Shown here: piece by piece, positions 8,071 to 16,228 of the stretch
Layout of the letters: every line of letters starts with the position of its first letter
Position numbering within the stretch: position 1 is the stretch's first letter
From: Dechloromonas sp. H13
GTDB taxonomy: Bacteria; Pseudomonadota; Gammaproteobacteria; Burkholderiales; Rhodocyclaceae
DNA length: 64,000 bases
Reading direction: 5' to 3'
NCBI RefSeq assembly: GCF_009469615.1
Contig: NZ_SSXX01000002.1
Coordinates: 1 to 64,000, forward strand
Translations under genes and position numbers: made by a program
Notes under the pieces: model-generated
What the model was told of the DNA's origin: nothing
Databases searched by the model: none
What the model saw: the letters and a program-made list of their open reading frames with translations, nothing else

Positions 8071-10116
8071 ATGTCCCTTTTCGCAAGGATCTCCCGCTGG
8101 CTGGCCCACCGCGCGCAACCCCCTGAAGACCGGCTGCGGGCGGCCGTGGAGGCCTTCCGCGATCCGGCGGCCGATACGCTGGAGCTGGTGCGTCGGCTGG
8201 TGGCCGAAATCCGTCCGCAGAACCGGCGTGACACCGGGGCGGCGGAGCGCTACGAGTTCATGCTTGCCTGCCTCGAGGCAGATGCCGAGTTGCTGGCGAT
8301 CTTCCGCACCCGCGTCGTCCATTTCATCGCCACCCGCCGCCTCGTCACCTTCTTCACCGACAGCGGCATCCTGCCCGGCACCGGCTTCTTCTCGGAATGG
8401 TGGCGCATCCTCGGCGACCGGCTGCTGCCGGAAGTGCCCGACGAGCGGCGGCTGAAGGACTGCATGCACGTCGTCTATGACCGTTCCGACGACTGGCGCT
8501 GGCTGGAACTGATCCAGCCCGGCCATTCGCAGCGCTTCTGGGAGTTGCTGGCGCCCGAGGAGGAGCTGCACAGCGTCGACTGGCGCGGCATCCAGGAGCA
8601 GATTCTCGATGCAGTGCTGTTGCTGGCGCACCGCGTTAGCGGTCTCGGGGTCGAGGGCGAGCTGATGCGCGCCTCGCCCAGCTTCGACGACGACCTGCCG
8701 TGTTTCGTCGCCCTGTCGGCCGAAGCGCTGGAGTTCGTCAACGCCCTGCGCGCGGCGCTCGACGATCCCGCCCGCCCGGCCGACGACGGCAGCCAGCTGC
8801 TGGTCATCGTCGACCAGTGCGAAAGCACGCTGCAGCGCGTCCGCAAGCGGGCGCAGACGGTCGGCACCAGCCTGCATCTCAGCTATCTGCTGACGCGCAG
8901 CGAGCAATGCCTGGAGCGCCTGCGCGAGCTGGTCACCATTTTGACCGCTTCGCAGGCGTCGACCGCACGCGGCAAGGCGATCGGCGCCTGGGCCGAGTTC
9001 ACGCGTGCCGCCTATCTCGCCGAGAACCGGCGCAACAGCCTGAGCCATTACATGAGCCAGCTGTCGCGCCTGCTCGCCGTGCGGGTGACCGAGAACGCGG
9101 CGCGCTCCGGCGAGCACTACATCTGCGAGACGCGCAGCGACTACGGGCAGATGTGGCGTTCGGCGGCCGGCGCCGGGGTGCTGATCGGCGGCATGGCGCT
9201 GCTCAAGATCTTCGCCGCCGGGCTGCACGCGCCGCTGATCGTCGAGGCCATCCTGTTCAGTCTGATCTACGGCCTCGGCTTCGTCACCATCTACCTGCTC
9301 GGCATGACGGTCGCCACCAAGCAGCCGGCGATGACCGCGCAGACGCTCGCCGGCCTGCTCGGCGACGTGCGGGCGACGCGCCAGGCCGAGCTGGAGCGCC
9401 TGGTCGACGTGGTCGCCGCCGTCTGCCGCAGCCAGCTCGCCGCCATCGCCGGCAACGTCATGGTCGCGCTGCCGGTCGCCATCCTGCTCGGCTTCGGGCT
9501 CAGCCAGTGGCTCGGGCGCCCGGTCATTCCGCTGGAAAAGGGCGCCCACCTGCTGGCCGACCTCGATCCGCTGAGCTGGGCGATTCCGCATGCGGCGATC
9601 GCCGGCTTCTTCCTGTTCCTGTCCGGCCTGATCACCGGCTATTTCGACAACAAGGCCGCCTACAGCGACGTCGGCACCCGCATCGCCCGCCTGCGCTGGC
9701 TGCAGGGCATCTTCGGCCGGGCGCGCGCGGCGCGCATCGGCGCCTACATCCAGGACCGCCTGGGCGGCATCATGGGCAACTTCCTGTTCGGCTGCATGCT
9801 CGGCTCGACCGGCGACATCGGCAAGATGATCGGCCTGCCGCTCGATATCCGGCACATCGCCTTCGCCTCGGCCAATCTGGGCTATGCCTTCATCGGCTTC
9901 CAGTTCGAGCTGCCGCTCAAGGTCGTGTTCTGGGCCGCGCTCGGCATCGCGCTGATCGGCATGACCAACCTGGCGGTAAGCTTCGCGCTGGCCCTGCGCA
10001 CCGCGCTCGGCGCGCGCGGCATTCGCTTCGAACACTGGGGGGCGTTGCTGCGCGCCATCTGGCGCCGTTTCCGGCGCGAGCCGCGCAGCTTCCTGCTGCC
10101 GCCCGGAAACGCCTGA
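8071..10116 (+). CDS. Gcr-family (COG4389) membrane protein, often annotated site-specific recombinase
   Basis: 681 aa, 11 bp after the DUF3141 stop. It matches the family called site-specific recombinase Gcr after a Neisseria gene (FFTDSGILPGTGFFSEWWRI, MGNFLFGCMLGSTGDIGKM). The first half is soluble and helical, while the second half has about six hydrophobic segments (starting near residues 364, 393, 450, 508, 570 and 615). I see neither the Ser-recombinase nor the Tyr-recombinase catalytic signature. A role as an inner-membrane protein seems more likely than recombination; the true function is unknown. Its close coupling to the DUF3141 gene suggests cotranscription. Confidence 0.75.
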   Translation: MSLFARISRWLAHRAQPPEDRLRAAVEAFRDPAADTLELVRRLVAEIRPQNRRDTGAAERYEFMLACLEADAELLAIFRTRVVHFIATRRLVTFFTDSGILPGTGFFSEWWRILGDRLLPEVPDERRLKDCMHVVYDRSDDWRWLELIQPGHSQRFWELLAPEEELHSVDWRGIQEQILDAVLLLAHRVSGLGVEGELMRASPSFDDDLPCFVALSAEALEFVNALRAALDDPARPADDGSQLLVIVDQCESTLQRVRKRAQTVGTSLHLSYLLTRSEQCLERLRELVTILTASQASTARGKAIGAWAEFTRAAYLAENRRNSLSHYMSQLSRLLAVRVTENAARSGEHYICETRSDYGQMWRSAAGAGVLIGGMALLKIFAAGLHAPLIVEAILFSLIYGLGFVTIYLLGMTVATKQPAMTAQTLAGLLGDVRATRQAELERLVDVVAAVCRSQLAAIAGNVMVALPVAILLGFGLSQWLGRPVIPLEKGAHLLADLDPLSWAIPHAAIAGFFLFLSGLITGYFDNKAAYSDVGTRIARLRWLQGIFGRARAARIGAYIQDRLGGIMGNFLFGCMLGSTGDIGKMIGLPLDIRHIAFASANLGYAFIGFQFELPLKVVFWAALGIALIGMTNLAVSFALALRTALGARGIRFEHWGALLRAIWRRFRREPRSFLLPPGNA

Positions 10117-10231
10117 ACGCCCCGGCGGTTTTCGCCTGGCCTTGCCCGGCCCTGTCATTTGGCGCACCATAAAAACGTGGTCGCGCCCGGCGCCGGCCAA
10201 TTGCCCAACGTCAAAAAGAGGGAGGCTTTCC

Positions 10232-10798
10232 ATGAAGCGGCTCATCAGCGTCATTGGCGTCATCTTCGTGCTTTTCGCCGGGCTTCCGGGGCTGGCCACG
10301 GCGGCCGACAAGGAGGCACAGCGCGCCGAAATCCGCAAGAACTCGGCGGCCACACTCAATCAGCTCTACAAGACCAATCCGGGAACCCGCAAGCTCGTCG
10401 AATCGGCGGCCGGCTACGCGACCTTCAGCAATTTCGGGATGAAGATCCTGGTGCTTGGCGGCGGCACCGGCCAGGGCGTCGTCGTCGCCAACGACACGCA
10501 CCGCGAAGTTTTCATGAAAATGGTCGAGGTGCAGGGCGGACTCGGCTTCGGCGCCAAGAAGTTCCGTCTGGTCTTCGTATTCGAGAACAAGGAAGCGATG
10601 AACCAGTTCGTTCGTTCCGGCTGGGAGGCCGGCGCCCAGGCGACGCTCGCGGCGACCGAAGGTAGCCACGGCAAGGCCTACCAAGGGGCCGTCTCTGTTG
10701 CCCCCGGCGTCTGGCTCTTCCAGCTGACCGACAAGGGCCTGGCGGCCGAGGCGACGGTCAAGGGCACCAAGTATTACAAGGACGACGCGCTCAACTGA
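10232..10798 (+). CDS. SYLF-domain (Ysc84-like) secreted protein
   Basis: 188 aa with a signal peptide (LISVIGVIFVLFAGLPGLATAA). The mature part, NSAATLNQLYKTNPGTRKLVESAAGYATFSNFG followed by a glycine-rich loop (LGGGTGQGVVV), is a SYLF domain, a fold implicated in lipid binding. The start is chosen by the AGGGAGG motif 6-8 bases before ATG. The protein is small and single-domain. Proteins of this type in proteobacteria are periplasmic or surface-associated and their role is undefined. It stands alone upstream of tamA on the same strand. Confidence 0.8.
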   Translation: MKRLISVIGVIFVLFAGLPGLATAADKEAQRAEIRKNSAATLNQLYKTNPGTRKLVESAAGYATFSNFGMKILVLGGGTGQGVVVANDTHREVFMKMVEVQGGLGFGAKKFRLVFVFENKEAMNQFVRSGWEAGAQATLAATEGSHGKAYQGAVSVAPGVWLFQLTDKGLAAEATVKGTKYYKDDALN

Positions 10799-10875
10799 AC
10801 GCCTTTTCCTGCGCGCGGCCGGCGATTTGCCCGCGGCGCGCGGCCGGCTGCGGCAAAAGCCACTAAAATGCCGGG

Positions 10876-12579
10876 GTGATAGCCAGATCCGTTTTCCGCC
10901 GGTGCCTTGTCCCGTTCCTTCTGCTCGCGTGCACTTCAGGCGTGATGGCGGGCGGCATCGATGTCCAGGCGCCGGACGAGATCGGTGAACTGATCGCCCC
11001 CTTCCTGCCGGATGATCCGGCGCCCGGGGCCGGCGGCCAGCGGCGCCTGCAGGGCATGGTGCGCGAAATCCTCGCCACCGAGGGCTATTTTTCGCCGCAG
11101 ATCGAATTCACCGAGGCGGACGGCTTGCCGCGGCTCGTCGTCGAGCCCGGCCCGCGGACGCTGATCGCGGCGGTCGATGTTGCGGTCGACGGCCCGCTGC
11201 CGGCAAAAATGCGGCAGGAACTGATCGCCGGCTGGGCGCTGGCGGTCGGCCAGCCGTTTCGCCAGCAGGACTGGAACACCGCCAAGCAGCAGCTCCTCTC
11301 GCGCCTGCTGGCCGAGGATTTCGCCGCGGCGCGCCTGGTCGACAGCCAGGCGACGATCGACCCGGCCACCCGCGAGGCGCGCCTGATGGCGCGTTACGAC
11401 AGCGGCCCGGCATTCCGTTTCGGCGAACTGCGGATCGAGGGCCTCGAGCGCTACCCGGCGACCCTGGTCGACCGCCACAACCGCAGCGTGCGGCCCGGCG
11501 CGCCCTACCGCGAGGCCGACCTCAACGCGCTGCAGACGGCGCTGCAGGCGACGCCGCAGTTCCGCTCGGTGCACGTCAGCATCGACCGCGACGCGCCGCC
11601 GGGCGCCGACGGCGTCGTCACCGCGCCGGTCATCGTGCGCCTGAGCGAACGCCCGGCGCACCGTCTGTCGTTCGGCGCCGGCATCAGTTCCAATACCGGG
11701 GCGCGTGTCGAGACCAATTTCCAGACCGCCGACCTCTTCGGCCAGGCCTGGGAGCTGAACACCGGCCTGCGGATCGAGCAGAAGAAGCAGACCGCCTACG
11801 CCGACATCTTCTTCCCGCCGAGCGAATCGCAGCGGCGCAACAGCGTCGGCGCCATGGTCCAGGCGACCGACATCCAGGGCCTGCGCACCGAGCGGATCGC
11901 CATCGGCGGCCAGCAGGCATGGCGCGACGGCCCGTTCGAGACCCGCCTGTCGCTGACCTGGCAGGACGAACGCCTGGAACCGGAAGGCGCGCCGGACAGC
12001 ATCAGCCGGGCGTTGGTCCCCAACGTCGCATGGACCTGGCGCCATGTCGACAACCCGCTCGACACGCGCGAGGGCATCGTCCTCCATGGCCAGGTCGGCG
12101 GCGCCGCCAAGGCGGTGCTGTCGGACCAGAACTTCATCCGCCTGCTCGGCCGCTACCAGCAGTTCTTCCCGGTCGGCCAGCGCGACACGCTGATGCTGAG
12201 CGGCGAAATCGGCTACACCATCGCCGATTCGCGCAACGGCATCCCGCAGGAATACGTGTTCCGCACCGGCGGCACCGGCTCGGTGCGCGGCTACAGCTAC
12301 CAGAGCCTTGGCGTCAGCGAGGGCTCGGCCATCGTCGGCGGCCGCTACATGGCCAACGCCACCGTCGAATACACCCACTGGCTCGACGAGCAATGGGGCA
12401 TCGCCGCCTTCGTCGATGCCGGCAACGCCGTCGACGACCTCAGCCATGTCGACCTCGCCTACGGCTACGGCCTCGGCGTCCGCTGGCGCACGGTGGCCGG
12501 GCCGATCGCCGTCGACCTCGCCTACGGCGAGCAGAGCGAGGCGGTCCACCTGCATTTCTCGCTGGCCATCCCGTTCTGA
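10876..12579 (+). CDS. tamA: TamA-like autotransporter assembly outer membrane protein
   Basis: 567 aa, starting at a GTG that precedes a signal peptide ending at GVMAGG. TamA is the Omp85-family outer membrane half of the translocation and assembly module. Three POTRA-like repeats occupy about residues 25-245, followed by the 16-strand barrel. Omp85 hallmarks are visible: the VRGYSYQSLG motif (about 475) in the L6 loop and the terminal strand ending in Phe (HFSLAIPF), the usual BAM recognition signal. It lies 1 bp before tamB, the standard tamAB operon arrangement, so the two products should form one complex spanning the periplasm. Confidence 0.9.
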   Translation: MIARSVFRRCLVPFLLLACTSGVMAGGIDVQAPDEIGELIAPFLPDDPAPGAGGQRRLQGMVREILATEGYFSPQIEFTEADGLPRLVVEPGPRTLIAAVDVAVDGPLPAKMRQELIAGWALAVGQPFRQQDWNTAKQQLLSRLLAEDFAAARLVDSQATIDPATREARLMARYDSGPAFRFGELRIEGLERYPATLVDRHNRSVRPGAPYREADLNALQTALQATPQFRSVHVSIDRDAPPGADGVVTAPVIVRLSERPAHRLSFGAGISSNTGARVETNFQTADLFGQAWELNTGLRIEQKKQTAYADIFFPPSESQRRNSVGAMVQATDIQGLRTERIAIGGQQAWRDGPFETRLSLTWQDERLEPEGAPDSISRALVPNVAWTWRHVDNPLDTREGIVLHGQVGGAAKAVLSDQNFIRLLGRYQQFFPVGQRDTLMLSGEIGYTIADSRNGIPQEYVFRTGGTGSVRGYSYQSLGVSEGSAIVGGRYMANATVEYTHWLDEQWGIAAFVDAGNAVDDLSHVDLAYGYGLGVRWRTVAGPIAVDLAYGEQSEAVHLHFSLAIPF

Positions 12580-12580
12580 C

Positions 12581-15500
12581 ATGAAGCGCCTCGTCGTCCT
12601 GCTCATCGCCCTCCTGCTGGCCGCCGGCGCCTGGTTCGGCCTCAGCGAAAGCGGACTCGTCGCGCTCGCCCGGCTGGCCGGGGCGGCCAGCGGCGGCCGG
12701 TTGCAGATCGAGGCGGCCGGCGGCCGGCTGCTCGGTCCGCTGAGCGTCGCCCGCCTGGGCTGGCGCGAACCCGGGCTGGCGGTCGACATCGAGGGCCTGC
12801 GCCTCGACTGGTCGCCGGGGGCCCTGCTCGACCGGCGCCTGGTCATCCACGAACTCGCCGCGGCGCGCGTCAGGCTCGACATCGCCAGTTCGGACCAGGC
12901 CAGCACGCCGCCGGCCAGCCTGCGCCTGCCGGTTGCGGTCGACGTCGAAAAAGTGCTCATTTCCCGCCTCGACTACGGAGATACCCTGAGCGCCGGCAAC
13001 CTGCGCGCCGTCATCGCCAGCGACGGGCGAAGCCATCGCCTGCGCGATTTCAGCGGCGAACTCGGCCTGGCGAAGATCGCCGGCACGGCGGAACTTGGCG
13101 GCGATGCGCCGCTGCCGCTGAACGCCGAACTGAGCATCGCCGGCCAACTCGATGAACAGCCGCTGCGGCTGACCGCCAGCGCCGCCGGGCCGCTTGACCG
13201 CATCGTGCTCGCCATTGCCGCCAAAGAGGGCGTGCGCGGCAGCGGCCAGGCGCTGCTCACCCCCTTCGCCCGCCAGCCCTTCGCCGAGGCGCGGCTGGAA
13301 CTGGCCGACGTCGACCCGGCCGCGTGGCTCGCCGGCGCGCCGACTGCCCGCCTGCAATTGCAGGCCGAACTGCGGCCGGACGAAGGGCGGGCCGGCGCCG
13401 TCGCGGGCAAATTCGAGCTGCGCAACGCGCTGGCCGGCCCGCTCGACCGCCAGCGCCTGCCGCTGGAAACCCTGAGCGGCCGCTTCGCCTGGGCCGACGA
13501 CGGCGCCCGTTTGAGCGCCCTGATGGCGCGTCTGCCGGGCACGGGCCGGCTCAGCGGCGAGGGGCACTGGCAGGACGGCAGCCTGACCCTCGACCTTGCC
13601 GCGCAGGCGCTCGATGCCGAGAAACTGGCCAGCGTGTTGCGGTCGACCCGCCTCAACGGCCCGATTTCGGCAACGCTCGGCGGCGCGCGGCAGCAGGTCG
13701 CCTTCCGCCTTGCCGACGCACGTTTCACGCTGAGCGCCGAGGCCAGCCACGCCGACGGCAAGCTCAGCCTGGCGCGCCTCGAACTGGGGGCCGGCGATGC
13801 CCTGCTGCGGGCGAGCGGTGAACTGGAAAGCGGCGGCGACATGAATTTTTCGGCGAGCGGCGAACTGCTGCGCTTCGACCCCAGCCGTTTCGCCCGTGTG
13901 CCGGCGGCGGCGCTCAACGGCACGCTGGCCGCCAGCGGCCGCCTGCAGCCGCGCCCGGTCGTCGAGGCGCAGTTCGCATTGCGCGACAGCCGCCTCGCCG
14001 GCCAGCCACTGGGCGGACGCGGCGAACTGGTCATCGACTGGCCGCGTATTCCGCGCGCCGACATCCAGCTGACGGCCGGGCCGAACCGGCTGAGCGCGCG
14101 CGGCGCCTTCGGGCAGCCCGGCGACAGCCTGCGCGTCGACATCGAGGCGCCGGAACTGGCGCCCTACGGGATCGACGGTAGCCTCGCCGGGCAGATCACG
14201 CTCGCCGGCACGGCGGCACAGCCGAGCCTGGCCGGCCAGCTGGCGACGCCGCGCCTCGGCCTGCCCGGCATCGGGCGCCTCAAGGGCGCGAGCCTGGCCG
14301 CCGATCTCGGCAGCCAGCCGGACAGCCCGCTGCGCCTCGATTTGCGGGTGGCGACCGTGGACGGCGTCGACCAGCCGGGCCTGCTCCGCAAGCTGGACGT
14401 GCAGGTCGCCGGGACACGCCGCCAGCACAGCCTGAAGGCGGGCGGCGAGATCGCCGGCAACAACGTGCTGACCCTGGCGGCCGCGGGCGGTTTCGCCGAC
14501 GACCTGCAGCACTGGCGCTGGTCCGGCCGGCTCGACGAGGCGCGGCTGGTCGCCGGCGAGCGCTTCCGCTCGTTCGCGCTGAAGGAACCGGCGGCGCTCG
14601 TTATCGGCGGCGATGCGTGGTCGCTCGGTCCGCTGCTCCTCGCCGGCGATCCCTGGCAGCTGCGCCTGGCGGCAAAGGCCGGCGGGCGGCAACTGCATGT
14701 CGAGGCCGACGTGCGCGGCCCGCGCCTCGGCCACATTACCGGGCAGTTCGACGCCGGCATGCGCGACGCATGGACGCTCGACCGCCAGGCGGCGTGGCAG
14801 GGCTTCGTGCGCGGCGATACGCCCGATCTCGCCTGGCTGGCCGAGTTGCTCGACGAACGCGCCCAGACCGGCGGCCGCCTGAACAGCGAGCTGAAGCTCG
14901 CCGGCACGCCGGAACATCCGCTGCTCTCCGGGTTGTTCCGCGGCGAGGCGCTGGCGCTGACGGTGCCGGAATCCGGGATGCGCCTGAGCGGCGGCGTGCT
15001 CGACGCGCGGCTCGACGACAACCTGCTGCGCGTCGGCAAGCTGGCCTTCGACAGTCCGCTGCAGCCGGCGCCGCGGCCGCTGCAGCGCGCCGCCGGCGAG
15101 CGCCTGGCGGAACTCGCGGGGCGGCCGGGGCAGCTTGAAATCAGCGGTGAAATGCGGGTCGACCGCAGCAACGAGAGCGCGGCGCTAGAACTACGCCTGG
15201 ACCGGATCGGCGTCTACCAGTTGCCCGATCGCTGGCTGACGGTTTCCGGCGACGGGCGCATCGCCTGGCAGGCCGGGACGCTTGCGGTCCGTGGGCGGGT
15301 CGCGGTCGACGCCGCCTATTGGCAGATGGCGCCGATGGGCGCGCCGCGCCTGTCCGACGACGTGGTCATCCTGGCCGCCGACGGCACGGCGCAGCCGGGC
15401 GGTTTCCGGCCTAGCCTCGACCTCGAGCTGGAAACCGACCTCGGCCGCCATTTCATGTTCAGCGGCCTCGGCCTGGAAACCCGCCTGGCCGGCAGCGTCC

Positions 15501-16228
15501 GATTCACCGCCAAGGGGCGTGACCTGCCGCGGGCCAGCGGTCGCATCCGCACCCAGGGCGGACGTTTCGAGGCCTTCGGCCAGCAACTGGAGATCGAGCG
15601 CGGCATCCTGACCTTCCAGGGGCTGGTCGACAACCCGGCGATCGACGCCCGCGCGGTGCGCCGCGGGCTGGCCGTCGAGCCCGGGGTGCAGATCAGTGGC
15701 ACGGTCCAGCGGCCGGTGGTGCGGCTGGTCTCCGACCCCGACCTGCCGGACGTCGAGAAACTGAGCTGGCTTGTCCTCGGCCACGGGCCGGAGCAGGGCG
15801 GGGCCGGCGCCGCCGGACTCCTGCTGTCGGCGGCCGGCAGCCTGTTCGGCAACGAATCGGGCGGCATCGTGCGCCAGATCAAGCAGGGCTTCGGCATCGA
15901 CGAATTCAGTGTGCGCCAGGGCGAGATCGGCGACAGCGGCGGGCGCCAGATGGGCAGCCGGGTCGTCGGCAGCACCTTCGACACGACGGCAGGCACCGGC
16001 AACCAGATCCTCAGCGTCGGCCGCCGCCTGTCGAACAATGTGCTGCTCTCCTACGACCAGTCGCTGGGCCGTGCCGGGAGCGTGGTCAAGCTCAGCATGG
16101 CGCTCAGCCGCCAGGTGTCGCTGATTGCCCGCGCCGGCACCGACAATGCGCTCGACGTGCTCTACACCTTCGTCTTCGGCGAACCGCCGTCGCGCCGCAG
16201 GGAGCGCGGGGAGCGCTCAGCCCGGTAG
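12581..16228 (+). CDS. tamB: TamB-like translocation and assembly module protein
   Basis: 1215 aa. An N-terminal signal anchor (LVVLLIALLLAAGAWFG) holds it in the inner membrane; the rest is a long periplasmic run of beta repeats, as in AsmA-like lipid-transfer proteins. The C-terminal DUF490/TamB domain is visible (about 900-1205), including the GRIRTQGGRFEAFGQQLEIERG block and the RLSNNVLLSYDQSLG terminal region. TamB-family proteins are proposed to carry phospholipids to the outer membrane and to aid assembly with TamA. The 3' end overlaps the convergent mechanosensitive channel gene by 12 bp. Confidence 0.9.
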   Translation: MKRLVVLLIALLLAAGAWFGLSESGLVALARLAGAASGGRLQIEAAGGRLLGPLSVARLGWREPGLAVDIEGLRLDWSPGALLDRRLVIHELAAARVRLDIASSDQASTPPASLRLPVAVDVEKVLISRLDYGDTLSAGNLRAVIASDGRSHRLRDFSGELGLAKIAGTAELGGDAPLPLNAELSIAGQLDEQPLRLTASAAGPLDRIVLAIAAKEGVRGSGQALLTPFARQPFAEARLELADVDPAAWLAGAPTARLQLQAELRPDEGRAGAVAGKFELRNALAGPLDRQRLPLETLSGRFAWADDGARLSALMARLPGTGRLSGEGHWQDGSLTLDLAAQALDAEKLASVLRSTRLNGPISATLGGARQQVAFRLADARFTLSAEASHADGKLSLARLELGAGDALLRASGELESGGDMNFSASGELLRFDPSRFARVPAAALNGTLAASGRLQPRPVVEAQFALRDSRLAGQPLGGRGELVIDWPRIPRADIQLTAGPNRLSARGAFGQPGDSLRVDIEAPELAPYGIDGSLAGQITLAGTAAQPSLAGQLATPRLGLPGIGRLKGASLAADLGSQPDSPLRLDLRVATVDGVDQPGLLRKLDVQVAGTRRQHSLKAGGEIAGNNVLTLAAAGGFADDLQHWRWSGRLDEARLVAGERFRSFALKEPAALVIGGDAWSLGPLLLAGDPWQLRLAAKAGGRQLHVEADVRGPRLGHITGQFDAGMRDAWTLDRQAAWQGFVRGDTPDLAWLAELLDERAQTGGRLNSELKLAGTPEHPLLSGLFRGEALALTVPESGMRLSGGVLDARLDDNLLRVGKLAFDSPLQPAPRPLQRAAGERLAELAGRPGQLEISGEMRVDRSNESAALELRLDRIGVYQLPDRWLTVSGDGRIAWQAGTLAVRGRVAVDAAYWQMAPMGAPRLSDDVVILAADGTAQPGGFRPSLDLELETDLGRHFMFSGLGLETRLAGSVRFTAKGRDLPRASGRIRTQGGRFEAFGQQLEIERGILTFQGLVDNPAIDARAVRRGLAVEPGVQISGTVQRPVVRLVSDPDLPDVEKLSWLVLGHGPEQGGAGAAGLLLSAAGSLFGNESGGIVRQIKQGFGIDEFSVRQGEIGDSGGRQMGSRVVGSTFDTTAGTGNQILSVGRRLSNNVLLSYDQSLGRAGSVVKLSMALSRQVSLIARAGTDNALDVLYTFVFGEPPSRRRERGERSAR

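Noticed and set aside
8071..10116. A mobile element or integron recombinase
   Set aside because: The family name suggests it, but there are no inverted repeats, attachment sites or catalytic motifs and the gene is membrane-like.
5501..10359. Two long minus-strand open frames (861 and 929 codons) opposite the DUF3141 and Gcr-type genes
   Set aside because: Both are shadows of recognised plus-strand families and have Arg/Gln/His-rich, domain-free translations.
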